The position numbers and the translations under genes were made by a program. Positions 8,652 to 17,026 of a stretch of 64,000 nucleotides of DNA are shown here, in pieces; the first letter of the stretch is position 1, and the number at the start of each line of letters is the position of its first letter. The notes beneath the pieces were generated by a model. The model was not told the DNA's origin. It saw nothing but the letters and a program-made list of their open reading frames with translations, and did not search any database. Source of the stretch: Mixta sp031457955 (lineage in GTDB: Bacteria; Pseudomonadota; Gammaproteobacteria; Enterobacterales; Enterobacteriaceae); assembly GCF_031457955.1 (NCBI RefSeq), contig NZ_JAVDXN010000001.1, forward strand, positions 496,001 to 560,000, read 5' to 3'.

Positions 8652-9092
8652 ATGGGACTGTTAAACTTTGTGAAAGATGCCGGGGAAAAACTGTGGGATG
8701 CGGTAACACATAACTCACAGGAACAGGATGCAAAGCTCAAAGAGCACCTACAGAAAACCGGCGTGCCGGATGCCGATAAAGTGCAGGTCGAAGTAAAAGA
8801 TGGCCAGGCAACGGTAACGGGCGAAGGCCTGAGTCAGGAAGCGAAAGAAAAAATCCTGGTCGCGATCGGTAACGTCGCGGGTATCAGCGGCGTTGATGAT
8901 AAGGTCGCGGTTTCACAGCCTGCGACGGAAAGCCGTTTTTATACCGTGAAGAAAGGCGATACGCTGAGCGCTATCTCAAAAGAGGTGTATGGCAATCCCA
9001 ACGAGTACAACAAAATTTTCGAAGCCAACAAGCCGATGTTGAGCAGCCCCGATAAGATCTATCCGGGACAAACCCTGCGTATCCCGCAGTAA
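8652..9092 (+). CDS. kbp: Potassium-binding protein Kbp (BON + LysM)
   Basis: Kbp (YgaU) is a cytoplasmic K+-binding protein needed for growth in high external potassium. Residues about 1-90 are the BON domain with the MGLLNFVKDAGEKLWD start; about 97-146 are the LysM domain (YTVKKGDTLSAISKEVYG ... IYPGQTLRIPQ). Its 146 residues match the E. coli protein (149). The ATG follows GGAGG in an uncrowded leader. The 3' end of the gene is duplicated directly downstream (9093-9153). Confidence 0.93.
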   Translation: MGLLNFVKDAGEKLWDAVTHNSQEQDAKLKEHLQKTGVPDADKVQVEVKDGQATVTGEGLSQEAKEKILVAIGNVAGISGVDDKVAVSQPATESRFYTVKKGDTLSAISKEVYGNPNEYNKIFEANKPMLSSPDKIYPGQTLRIPQ

Positions 9093-9153
9093 AATGGATG
9101 CTGAGCAGCCTGATAAGCACTATTCGGATCAGCCGCTGCGTATCCTGCAATAA
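9093..9153 (+). repeat. Diverged tandem copy of the kbp 3' end
   Basis: These 61 bases repeat the last 62-63 bases of kbp, including a TAA, at roughly three bases in four, with a one-base deletion. It resembles the tail duplication at the chemoreceptor gene but has diverged further. Confidence 0.75.
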
Positions 9154-9158
9154 AAATA

Positions 9159-9178
9159 AGCCCGCCGGCCGGCGGGCT
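9159..9178 (+). terminator. Intrinsic terminator after kbp
   Basis: A perfect 20-base palindrome (AGCCCGCCGG and its complement) followed by ATCTGTTTT lies beyond the duplicated kbp tail. It can serve both kbp and the convergent dehydrogenase operon. Confidence 0.8.
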
Positions 9179-9214
9179 ATCTGTTTTGCTTAATCCTACC
9201 TTGTCGCTCGCCCG

Positions 9215-10381
9215 TCAGGGCGCAAAGACGGCGCGCAGGCAGCCATCTTCCTTGTGTTTAAACATCTCGTAGCCGCGCGGCGCCTCTTCCAGCGAGAAGC
9301 GGTGTGTCGCCATAAACGCGGGATTAAGTTCGCCCTTGGCGACGTGATCCAGCAGGCGATGCATATAACGCTGACCGTGCTGCTGGGCGGTACGGATGGT
9401 CAGGCTTTTATTAATCATCAGCCCCAGCGGGAACTTATCCATCACGCCATACACGCCAAGAATCGAAATATTGCCGCCTTTACGACAGGAATAAAGCGCC
9501 TGACGCAGCGCCGCGCCGACATCCGTCTCCAGATGCAGCAGCTGCTTGGTGCGATCGTAAACCTGGGTTAACCCTTCGCCGCGCGCCTCCATGCCGACCG
9601 CATCAATACAGCTATCCGGGCCGCGTCCGCCGGTCAGTTCCAGCAGCGCTTCATGAATGTCCGCCTTGCTGTAATCCAGCGCAATGGCGCCTGCGTGATC
9701 GCGCGCCATCGCCAGCCGCTCCGGGAAGCGATCGATGGCGATCACCTGATGCGCGCCCATCAGCCACGCGCTCTGCATCGCCATCAGCCCTACGCCGCCG
9801 CAGCCCCAAACCGCGACGGTGTCGCCGGGGTGGATATTACAAAAGTCTGCGCCCATATAGCCGGTCGGCGCCGCATCCGATAAAAACAGCGCCTGTTCGT
9901 CGCTAACCGCTTCCGGCACCACAAAACAGTCGTTATCGGCAAAGGGCACGCGCACATATTCCGCGTGCGAACCGGCGTAGCCGCCAAAGGCGTGGCTGTA
10001 GGCGTAGATACCGGCGGTCGCGTGTCCCAGCACCGGCTCGCCCTGTTCCCAATGCGGATTGGTATTATCGCAGCAGGAGGGCAGTTGATGCTGACAATAC
10101 CAGCAGGAGCCGCACGAGATAAAAGAGGGCACCACCACCCGATCGCCGCGCTTGATGTTTTTCACTGCGCTGCCGATCTCGACGACGTCGCCCATAAACT
10201 CGTGGCCCAGAATATCGCCTTCGCGCATGGTCGGGATCAGGCCGTCGATCACGTGCAGATCGGAACCGCAGGTGGTGGTTAAACGCACTTTGATAATGGC
10301 GTCATGTGGATTCAGCAAAGCGGGATCCGCCACGCTTTCCACGCGTAAATCATTCACGCCGTTCCAGCATAAAGCTCGCAT
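9215..10381 (-). CDS. Zinc-dependent alcohol/formaldehyde dehydrogenase-like protein
   Basis: A 388-residue medium-chain dehydrogenase. The N-terminal GroES-like half has the catalytic zinc ligands (TTCGSDLH and GHEFMGDV) and a Cys-rich structural zinc lobe (SCGSCWYCQHQLPSCC); the Rossmann half has VWGCGGVGLMAMQ. The overall pattern is that of glutathione-independent formaldehyde dehydrogenase-like proteins. The ATG overlaps the stop of the upstream SRPBCC gene by one base, so the two are one operon. The natural substrate cannot be read from the sequence. Confidence 0.88.
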   Translation of the reverse strand: MRALCWNGVNDLRVESVADPALLNPHDAIIKVRLTTTCGSDLHVIDGLIPTMREGDILGHEFMGDVVEIGSAVKNIKRGDRVVVPSFISCGSCWYCQHQLPSCCDNTNPHWEQGEPVLGHATAGIYAYSHAFGGYAGSHAEYVRVPFADNDCFVVPEAVSDEQALFLSDAAPTGYMGADFCNIHPGDTVAVWGCGGVGLMAMQSAWLMGAHQVIAIDRFPERLAMARDHAGAIALDYSKADIHEALLELTGGRGPDSCIDAVGMEARGEGLTQVYDRTKQLLHLETDVGAALRQALYSCRKGGNISILGVYGVMDKFPLGLMINKSLTIRTAQQHGQRYMHRLLDHVAKGELNPAFMATHRFSLEEAPRGYEMFKHKEDGCLRAVFAP

Positions 10382-10920
10382 TACGCCTCCTCATCTCTTC
10401 GTTCTGCATGACGACCGGCTGGCTGCCCGTCGAGGCTGGGAATCTCGCCGGTTTCCGCCAGGCTCTTAAAGCGGTGCAGCGCCTTGCTGAGCTGCTCTTT
10501 GGGAAACAGATCGAGCAGCGCGGTCACTTTTTTACCCAACGCGCCGCCCGGCGGATTGAAGCGGAGCGTCAGCGTCAGTTCTGTGCCCCATTCGCCAGGC
10601 GCGGGGCGAAACTGCAACAGCCCTTCGTTGGGCACGTCGGCACCCTCCAGCGACTCCCAGGCGATGACCACGCCCTGCTGCTGCTCGACGATACGGCTGC
10701 GCCAGCGGTAACTTTTCTTCAGCGGGCCTTTAATTACCCAGTCGGCGTCGGTGTCGTCGATCACCGTTATTTCGGCAAAGTGGGCCATGATACGCGGCAG
10801 CGTGGCGGGATCGCGCCATAGCGCGTAAAGCTGATCGGCCGGTTTACCGATGGTTATCCAGCGTCGCAGCTGGGTTTCATGACTGTTATGGGTGCCCGTA
10901 GCGTGAACGTTCTTACTCAC
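10381..10920 (-). CDS. SRPBCC (polyketide cyclase/COQ10-like) family protein
   Basis: A 179-residue single-domain SRPBCC protein, a fold that binds hydrophobic ligands. The START-like pattern is visible in PADQLYALWRDPATLPRIMAHF and the later PAPGEWGTELTLTLRF strand. It is the first gene of a two-gene operon with the dehydrogenase, overlapping it by one base. This pairing of an SRPBCC protein with a medium-chain dehydrogenase recurs in stress-type clusters, but its role is not known. Confidence 0.82.
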   Translation of the reverse strand: MSKNVHATGTHNSHETQLRRWITIGKPADQLYALWRDPATLPRIMAHFAEITVIDDTDADWVIKGPLKKSYRWRSRIVEQQQGVVIAWESLEGADVPNEGLLQFRPAPGEWGTELTLTLRFNPPGGALGKKVTALLDLFPKEQLSKALHRFKSLAETGEIPSLDGQPAGRHAERRDEEA

Positions 10921-11027
10921 AAAACCTCCGGTTGTTAACAGTGGTTGTGATGCAGCCTGGCAGGGAGTCGCGGCTTTATGTCGCCCAATAAAATGCCCGC
11001 GCGCCGCAAGGCGGCGTGGGGCAGGGA

Positions 11028-11204
11028 TTAAAACAGATGGAAGTGATGACGCAGGCTGAAGAAGGCCCAGTAGATAACCGAAGCCACCAGGTAGGCCCAG
11101 CAGCCCCAGTAGGCGACCGGTTCGCGTTTATGTTTCTCTTTCGGCAAATTGATAAATAAATAGAGTGCGGCGGCAATCAGCGCGATAAAGTAAAATATTT
11201 TCAA
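11028..11204 (-). CDS. Small two-helix membrane protein
   Basis: A 58-residue protein with two membrane helices (FYFIALIAAALYLFI and WAYLVASVIYWAFF) separated by a basic loop (PKEKHKREP). I take a TTG start at 11204 because GGAGAA lies six bases before it; the longer reading from 11270 has no ribosome site. Function unknown. Confidence 0.6.
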   Translation of the reverse strand: MKIFYFIALIAAALYLFINLPKEKHKREPVAYWGCWAYLVASVIYWAFFSLRHHFHLF

Positions 11205-11325
11205 TTTATTCTCCTTTTTTCCCTGCCCGTCTGAACATAGCGTTGTAAAAGCTATAGCACAGAAGCGCAAATAAGGAGAAATAAACCACAGAAATCACCT
11301 GCGAAAGATTAAGCGAAATAATGCT

Positions 11326-13092
11326 TTACTGATGTAGCCAACGCTCCAGCGCCGCGGCCTTCATCGGCTTCGAACAGTAGAATCCCTGCACCTCATCGCA
11401 GCCCAGCGACTGCAAATGGTCATAGGTTTCTTTATCCTCGACGCCCTCCGCCAGCACCACATAATCGAGATCTTTCAGCATGCTGATCACGTTACGCACA
11501 ATAATGCCGCTGGCGGTATCGTGCTGAAGACGGCTAATCAGCGAGCGATCCAGTTTAATCACATCAATCGGAATACGTCGCAGATAGCTGATATTGCTGT
11601 AGCCGGAACCGAAATCATCGAGAGAAATCTTAAAGCCGCGCAGCTTCAGCATATCGAAGCCGTGCAGCGCGCTGGGGCTGGCGTGGATCTCTTCTGTTTC
11701 CAGGCACTCAATGCCCAAATATTCCGGCGTCAGGCCGCAGCGCAGCAGCCGCTCTTCCTGACGATCGGCAAAGCCAGGACGGCAAATATCGGAGACGCTG
11801 ACGTTAACCGATACCGGCAGATGAATGCCTTTTTGCGCCCAGCGCTGGAGCTGCCTGATGGCGTTATCAAGCACCCAGTCGGTCAGCTCCGCCATCAGGC
11901 TGGTGCCGATCGCCAGCGGAATAAAGCGCCCCGGCGGGATCTCGCCATCCACGGGATGCTTCCAGCGCAGCAGCGCTTCCAGACCCACGGTTTTCCCGGT
12001 ATGCAGGCAAATTTTGGGTTGATACACCAGGTAGAGACCGTAGCGCCCGCGCACGGCGCGCGCCAGATCGTTTAAGCGTTGAAACTCTTGGTTACGTTTT
12101 TGATCGTTATCGCTATCGAACTGCTGGAAATGATGTTGCTGGGCGATGGCTTCATGTAATGCGCTGAGCGCGCGCCGCATCGCCTCCAGCGGCGGCAGCG
12201 TACGCGGCGAAAACAGCACTTCCCCCACGCGTACCTGCAAATCAATGGTAATGGTATCGCCGAGGCAGGCATTAATTCCGCCCAGCTTTTCGCTGCAAAG
12301 TTTGCTGTCCAGCCCCTCTTCGCTATGGGTTAACAGCGCAAAACGGCCGTGGTTAATCACATATAGCATCGGCTCTTTGCCGTTGTGGTTCAGCCGCTGA
12401 TGCAGCACTTTGGTCAGCTCATGCAGCAGGCCTTCTGAGGCGGCGATGCCCAGCGAACGCGACACCTCAAAAATATGCTGCGGATCGATACAGTCGATCA
12501 TCAACAAACGCCACCGCTGGTCAGGCAGGACGTCGGCGCTTAACTCCAGATCGCGCATTAAACGTTGCAGGTTAGGCAGGCCAGTGACGGTATCGATATA
12601 ACCGTTGGCATACCAGGCGTCGAGAAAGGCGACGGTAAGGCGCGCTAACGTGGTTAGCGTGATCTTTTGCTCCTCGGTAAAGATGTGCGGCTGCGTATCG
12701 GTGACGCACAGCGTGCCGATCACATCATCTTCACCGGAAATCAGCGGCGCGCCGGCATAAAAGCGGATAAAAGGCGCGCCGCGCGTCAGCGGATGCTGTT
12801 CAAATCGAGGGTCTTGCCAGGTGTCCTGGCAGACCAGTAGCTGTTCACACTGCACGGTATGGCGGCAAAAAGCCTGCTGCAGAGAGGTCTCGGTTAGCGG
12901 GAACTCCTGGGCGGCTTTGATGTACTGGCGCTCGTCATCAAGAATAGAGACGAAGCAGCTGGGAATGCCTAACAGTTGGCTGGTGAGTAACGTGAACTGA
13001 CTAAGAATCTCATCCCGGCAGCGGTCATTTTTTTTCAGCAGTTCCAGCGCTGCCCGCCTCTTGCTATTTAGTGGTTTTATTTGGCTAAGCAT
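11326..13092 (-). CDS. GAF-GGDEF-EAL cyclic-di-GMP phosphodiesterase
   Basis: A 588-residue soluble signalling protein. Residues about 25-165 are a GAF sensor; about 170-315 a GGDEF domain whose signature is degenerate (NHGRF in place of GGDEF), so cyclase activity is unlikely; about 335-588 a complete EAL domain with LEALLRW, ECLETEE, LDDFGSGYSN, KLDRSL and AEGVE, so it should hydrolyse cyclic-di-GMP. The gene is monocistronic, divergent from the YmgB-like gene, and has a FliA promoter (13155-13181). That fits a role in lowering cyclic-di-GMP in motile cells. Confidence 0.9.
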   Translation of the reverse strand: MLSQIKPLNSKRRAALELLKKNDRCRDEILSQFTLLTSQLLGIPSCFVSILDDERQYIKAAQEFPLTETSLQQAFCRHTVQCEQLLVCQDTWQDPRFEQHPLTRGAPFIRFYAGAPLISGEDDVIGTLCVTDTQPHIFTEEQKITLTTLARLTVAFLDAWYANGYIDTVTGLPNLQRLMRDLELSADVLPDQRWRLLMIDCIDPQHIFEVSRSLGIAASEGLLHELTKVLHQRLNHNGKEPMLYVINHGRFALLTHSEEGLDSKLCSEKLGGINACLGDTITIDLQVRVGEVLFSPRTLPPLEAMRRALSALHEAIAQQHHFQQFDSDNDQKRNQEFQRLNDLARAVRGRYGLYLVYQPKICLHTGKTVGLEALLRWKHPVDGEIPPGRFIPLAIGTSLMAELTDWVLDNAIRQLQRWAQKGIHLPVSVNVSVSDICRPGFADRQEERLLRCGLTPEYLGIECLETEEIHASPSALHGFDMLKLRGFKISLDDFGSGYSNISYLRRIPIDVIKLDRSLISRLQHDTASGIIVRNVISMLKDLDYVVLAEGVEDKETYDHLQSLGCDEVQGFYCSKPMKAAALERWLHQ

Positions 13093-13154
13093 AGTTGTCC
13101 GCCTGGCGTCGGAACGGAAAAGTAAAAGTAAAGGGAATGATTATACTTAGCGGG

Positions 13155-13181
13155 TTATCGGCGCGATCGGCCTTTGCTTTA
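13155..13181 (-). promoter_or_regulatory. FliA (sigma-28) promoter for the EAL protein
   Basis: The minus strand reads TAAAGCAA, 11 bases, GCCGATAA. The -10 box is a perfect consensus and the spacing is exact. It lies about 63 bases before the ATG at 13092. Confidence 0.85.
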
Positions 13182-13221
13182 ATTTTACTTTTGCGCCAGG
13201 TTTACAAGGGAGGAAAAATTA

Positions 13222-13428
13222 ATGAAACGTGATGCACTTAGTGAAGATTATTATGATGAAGTTTGCCGGGTCATTGGCGATGCGGTGATTGTGCTGGCGG
13301 AAAGCGGACTGGGCACTGAGCGTGATACCATTGCTAATCTGCTGTGGCAGACGCGTCAGCGCCGTCTGGATAGCGATCGCGACGAGCAGAAAGTGCTGGA
13401 GCATGCGATCCGGCTGCTTAAGCCTTAA
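13222..13428 (+). CDS. YmgB/AriR-type small regulator
   Basis: A 68-residue helical protein resembling the YcgZ/YmgA/AriR family of connector proteins, which in E. coli link the blue-light/cyclic-di-GMP pathway to Rcs signalling and biofilm formation. The matching part is IGDAVIVLAESGLG followed by the helix of T-x-x-x-I-A-N-L-L. GGGAGG lies about eight bases before the ATG. Its position opposite the EAL phosphodiesterase gene agrees with such a role. The call is by pattern and remains moderate. Confidence 0.65.
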   Translation: MKRDALSEDYYDEVCRVIGDAVIVLAESGLGTERDTIANLLWQTRQRRLDSDRDEQKVLEHAIRLLKP

Positions 13429-13440
13429 CGCGCATCCGGT

Positions 13441-13995
13441 TTAACGCTGCCGCGGCGGCAAGGCGGGAAATTCCGTCACCAGAAAGTGACGCAGGTGATC
13501 AAGGCACCATTCGGCATCCTCGCTGCGCTGACAGCAAAAGGCGAGGGTGACTTTTTTGCCGCGTACGCCGCCGATCTCCAGTTCAGACCAGCTCCAGTGC
13601 AGCGCAGAACGCGCATAGCCCACCATCGCGCCATCGCTGATGTGATGCGTTATCTCCTGCTTCGCCAGATAAGCCCAAAAATAATCATCCAGATTTTCAG
13701 CATCAACGGTTAACGAAGCGGGCAAACCGGGGCGAAAAGTAAAGTCTACATAGCCGCCGATCCCGCTTTCCTGCTGACAATAATCACAGCCCAGCGTCAT
13801 AAACAGCCCCTCCTGCAAATTGACCTCTTCCAGCAGACGACGCAGATTAGGCGAGCGCTGCGCTTCGGCAATCTCGTCGATACGCTGCGTCTCCTGCGTT
13901 AAGTCGATCCCGCCGTAATTCACGCTGCCGTCGCTATAATTTTCAGGCGGGTAGGGAAAGATAATAAAGCGGTCGTGCTGGGTTTCCTGTTCCAT
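13441..13995 (-). CDS. Hypothetical protein
   Basis: A protein of about 184 residues (MEQETQHDRF start) with no recognised family, signal peptide or membrane helix. It contains a C-x-x-C pair (GCDYCQ) and later a Cys-Cys pair. A GTG at 14037 would add 14 residues and overlap the upstream lipoprotein gene; I prefer the ATG at 13995 although its ribosome site is weak. It probably forms an operon with the lipoprotein gene before it. Confidence 0.6.
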   Translation of the reverse strand: MEQETQHDRFIIFPYPPENYSDGSVNYGGIDLTQETQRIDEIAEAQRSPNLRRLLEEVNLQEGLFMTLGCDYCQQESGIGGYVDFTFRPGLPASLTVDAENLDDYFWAYLAKQEITHHISDGAMVGYARSALHWSWSELEIGGVRGKKVTLAFCCQRSEDAEWCLDHLRHFLVTEFPALPPRQR

Positions 13996-14026
13996 GCTGG
14001 CATCTCGTTTGGGGGGCTGCGGCGCA

Positions 14027-14365
14027 TTACTGCCCACAGGTCCAGGTTATCATGCGATCCTGCTGGGGATCGATCAGGCGGAACTGCCTATCGGACAGGC
14101 GCTGGGCGAGATAGCCCTCTTTGGTGACCGCCGCTGGAATATAGCGGGTGCGATCGGTCGAGTGGAGCGGCCCGCTTTCTACTTTGATATCATCCGTGGC
14201 CACGCTAAACGAATTGACCAGATCAAACACGGTGCCGCGGGTAACGTTGTTTTCCTGACCATAAATCGAGGCGACGTTGCCCGGACACTCAACGCCCTGC
14301 GGGCCGGAAGAGCAGGCGACCAGCCAAAAGGGAAGCGTGAACATCATTACTCGCAGCATATTCAT
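14027..14365 (-). CDS. Putative lipoprotein
   Basis: A 112-residue protein with signal peptide and lipobox (FWLVACSSG, Cys18). The mature part carries a Cys pair (VECPG and the terminal WTCGQ) that could form a disulphide, and begins a GNVASIYGQENN stretch. AAAGG precedes the ATG. I do not recognise the family. It is followed by the hypothetical gene ending at 13441. Confidence 0.72.
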   Translation of the reverse strand: MNMLRVMMFTLPFWLVACSSGPQGVECPGNVASIYGQENNVTRGTVFDLVNSFSVATDDIKVESGPLHSTDRTRYIPAAVTKEGYLAQRLSDRQFRLIDPQQDRMITWTCGQ

Positions 14366-14572
14366 TGCCTTTTATCGTATCGCTTTTCCTGCTGCATAAA
14401 GCAGGACCGACGCAGCAGCGCGCTGCGCTTTGAACAGCATAGCATCCGCTCACAGAAATGAGCGCATTCGGTGCGGTTGTCGCAACAGAGCCAGTTAAAA
14501 AAAGTGACTTAACTTGGTTTGACGCGATAAATTTGGCAAAATGTGCGCCCTGTAACGAAAGGGATACCCGGA

Positions 14573-14752
14573 ATGAAAGAAGAAGAAGCCAGCCTGATGC
14601 TGATTCGTCACGCGATTGATGACCTGCCACAGCCACAGAAAGAGCGGGTAACAGGCTGTATTAGTAAGATAAAAGAGACGCTGAGCGCCTATGATGAAGA
14701 AGATGCTGGCCTGGCGCTGATGCTGGTGGCAGCAGAGATTGCCGCTGAATAG
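14573..14752 (+). CDS. Hypothetical 59-residue acidic protein
   Basis: A short acidic helical protein (MKEEEASLMLIRHAIDDLP). No motif is recognised. The start at 14573 follows an AAAGGGATACCCGGA leader. It is free-standing and codon use is host-like. Confidence 0.55.
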   Translation: MKEEEASLMLIRHAIDDLPQPQKERVTGCISKIKETLSAYDEEDAGLALMLVAAEIAAE

Positions 14753-14898
14753 CCGTACGCTGGCGTAATATTAACCGGATCTGAACGCCGCCTGAGGCGG
14801 CCGTTATGTTGCTGGTAACATTAGCGAAGCCTCTTTTTACCCGCCAGGCGATGGAGAAGAGAGCGAGATTTCCCACCTATGCAGAGGAAAACGGCGTT

Positions 14899-15282
14899 AT
14901 GAAGAGGTTATGGTTATCAGCGGGGCTACTCACGCTATTTACAACGCCTGCCTGGAGCGAAACCGAATTTCAGATCACCTGTCCGGGACGGGCAGTGATG
15001 ACCCTGTCACGCGCGCAGTATGGCCTGTCCACGCTGATGTGGCCGCAGCGCCATTTTCAGGTCGCTTCCGGCCAGACGCGGCACACCATGGAAAATGGTG
15101 AGAAAGTTGCCATTACGCGTTTTCGCAACGGCGACCGCTTGATCGTGAATAAAAGCAACGGCGAAGTCTGGTTTGCCTATCACGATAGCGAAAAGCTGCA
15201 CGCCTGTAGCCGCAGCGTGAAACGCGAAGTCGAAGCGGTCACGCTGGAGCGTTTCGACGATCGCGGTCACGCTGACTCTTAA
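14899..15282 (+). CDS. Hypothetical periplasmic protein
   Basis: A 127-residue protein whose N-terminus is a signal peptide (MKRLWLSAGLLTLFTTPAWS-ET). The mature part has two Cys (TCPGRA and HACSR) that may pair. AGAGGAAAA lies upstream of the chosen ATG; a longer in-frame reading from 14806 would bury the signal peptide. The last four bases overlap the end of the convergent ldcA. Confidence 0.65.
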   Translation: MKRLWLSAGLLTLFTTPAWSETEFQITCPGRAVMTLSRAQYGLSTLMWPQRHFQVASGQTRHTMENGEKVAITRFRNGDRLIVNKSNGEVWFAYHDSEKLHACSRSVKREVEAVTLERFDDRGHADS

Positions 15283-16223
15283 TCGCTGACAATATCCGTT
15301 AACACCGGATGACCGCTGATTTGCAGGCTCGCCTGGCCGCGCGTCACGCTTAAAACGCCTTGCGCGCCCAGCGGCAGCGTTACCGTCGCCGGGTCATGGC
15401 CGAAATCAAGCCCGTCAATCACCGGCAGGCCGGTCAGCTCGCGGATACGTTGCCAGACAGTATCAAAACCGAAACCATTATCGTAATCGGAAGGTTTAAC
15501 GCCGGTAAAGCTGCCGACAACAATCGCGCGCTGACGCGCCAGAATCCCGCACTGATGGAGCTGCAACAGCATACGTTCGATGCGGAACGGATGCTCATTC
15601 ACATCCTCGATCACCAAAATACCGTCATTAATTTCCGGCATCCACGGCGTGCCGACCAGCGTCATGATCATCGCCAGATTGCCGCCCCACAGCGTACCGG
15701 TGAGCGTCGGTAGCGCTGGCGTGCTGCTGGCCCAGTTCAGGGTAAAACGGGGCGAGGTGAGCGCCTGCCAGAAATGGTTCCAGCTAAATGCAGAAAGTTG
15801 CGGCGCGCCGAAATGACTGCACAGCATCGGCCCGCTAAAGGTGATCAGGCCAGCGCGCGCCAGCAGCGCCAGCTGTAGCGCGGTGAAGTCGCTGTGACCG
15901 CACAGCGCTACCGGCTTGCCCTGTAGCTGCTGGCGCAGTCCTGCATAGTCAATCTGATCCATCAGGCGCGTCACGCCATAACCACCGCGCACCGCCAGAA
16001 TAATATCGGGCAGCGGACTGAGGCGGGCCAGCGCATTGATATCCTGTAAACGTTCGGCATCGCTACCGGCGAAACGCTGAAAGCGACGACCGATAACCGT
16101 TTGATTAGTGACCTGATGTCCCGCCTGTTGCAGCCGCTGGATACCCAGCGCGGCCGCCGGTTGATTATGGCAGTAACCAGAAGGGGCAATCAGGTGAAGG
16201 GAGCGGGGCGGTTGCGGATTCAT
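15279..16223 (-). CDS. ldcA: Muramoyltetrapeptide L,D-carboxypeptidase
   Basis: LdcA is the cytoplasmic S66 peptidase that removes the terminal D-Ala from recycled murein tetrapeptides. The 314 residues show the family features: the RGGYG motif at about 79-83, the nucleophile Ser111 in GHSDFTALQ, WGGNLAM, the Glu in VIEDVNEHP and the His in GLDFGHD. It is divergent from emtA, as in E. coli, so the two peptidoglycan recycling genes share an upstream region. Confidence 0.95.
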   Translation of the reverse strand: MNPQPPRSLHLIAPSGYCHNQPAAALGIQRLQQAGHQVTNQTVIGRRFQRFAGSDAERLQDINALARLSPLPDIILAVRGGYGVTRLMDQIDYAGLRQQLQGKPVALCGHSDFTALQLALLARAGLITFSGPMLCSHFGAPQLSAFSWNHFWQALTSPRFTLNWASSTPALPTLTGTLWGGNLAMIMTLVGTPWMPEINDGILVIEDVNEHPFRIERMLLQLHQCGILARQRAIVVGSFTGVKPSDYDNGFGFDTVWQRIRELTGLPVIDGLDFGHDPATVTLPLGAQGVLSVTRGQASLQISGHPVLTDIVSD

Positions 16224-16399
16224 TAATCGGGACTCCTATTTTCTTTTCCTGCGGTCCAGCTGGCGTGATAATGACGAAAAGCGTGGTTAAAGTCATCATT
16301 TGTGACACTTTATTCTGTAATTCGGACAAGCGGCAATTTTTTAAAGCGAACCGCTAAGTAAGATGAGGCGCAGCAATAAGGCTGCGAGGAACCCACAGC

Positions 16400-17026
16400 G
16401 TGAAAATCAGGATGCTGGTGCTGTCAGCACTATTACTGGCGGGCTGTGCCAGTAAAACCCCCCGTCATAACGATCAGGATCGGCAAACGCCCTTAACCAA
16501 AGCGGCGCCTTCGCACGTTTCGCAAGCCTGGTCGATGTTTACTGAAAACGCCGCCAGCCATTATGGGGTGGATGAGCGTTTAATTAACGCCATTATCAGC
16601 GTCGAGTCAGGCGGCGATCCGGACGTGGTCAGCCGGTCAAATGCCGTTGGCCTGATGCAAATCAAAGCCTCAACCGCCGGGCGCGAAGTGTATCGCGCGC
16701 AGGGGCGGCACGGGCAGCCATCAACGCGCGAGCTGCGCGATCCGGCAAAAAATATTGATATCGGCACCGCCTATATTCGTTTGCTGCAGCAGCGGATGCT
16801 GGCCGGTATTCGCGATCCAGAGACGCTGCGTTATGCCACCATCGTCTCTTACGCCAACGGCGCAGGCGCGCTGTTGCGCACCTTTTCGCGCGACCGCGAG
16901 CGTGCCATCGCTATGATTAATGATATGTCGCCGGATGAGTTCCGACGCCATGTGCAGACCAGACATCCGGCTGCACAGGCGCCGCGTTATTTATGGAAGG
17001 TGAATACCGTTTACCGCACCATCTGA
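16400..17026 (+). CDS. emtA: Endo-type membrane-bound lytic transglycosylase
   Basis: EmtA (MltE) cleaves glycan strands of peptidoglycan from the outer membrane. It has a lipobox (LLLAGCAS, Cys16) and the SLT goose-lysozyme domain with the catalytic Glu69 in ISVESGGDPDVVS, then AVGLMQIKASTAGREVY and the late YANGAGALLRTFS. Length is 208 residues (E. coli 203). Its 3' end overlaps the convergent MscS-type gene by 16 bases. Confidence 0.94.
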   Translation: MKIRMLVLSALLLAGCASKTPRHNDQDRQTPLTKAAPSHVSQAWSMFTENAASHYGVDERLINAIISVESGGDPDVVSRSNAVGLMQIKASTAGREVYRAQGRHGQPSTRELRDPAKNIDIGTAYIRLLQQRMLAGIRDPETLRYATIVSYANGAGALLRTFSRDRERAIAMINDMSPDEFRRHVQTRHPAAQAPRYLWKVNTVYRTI

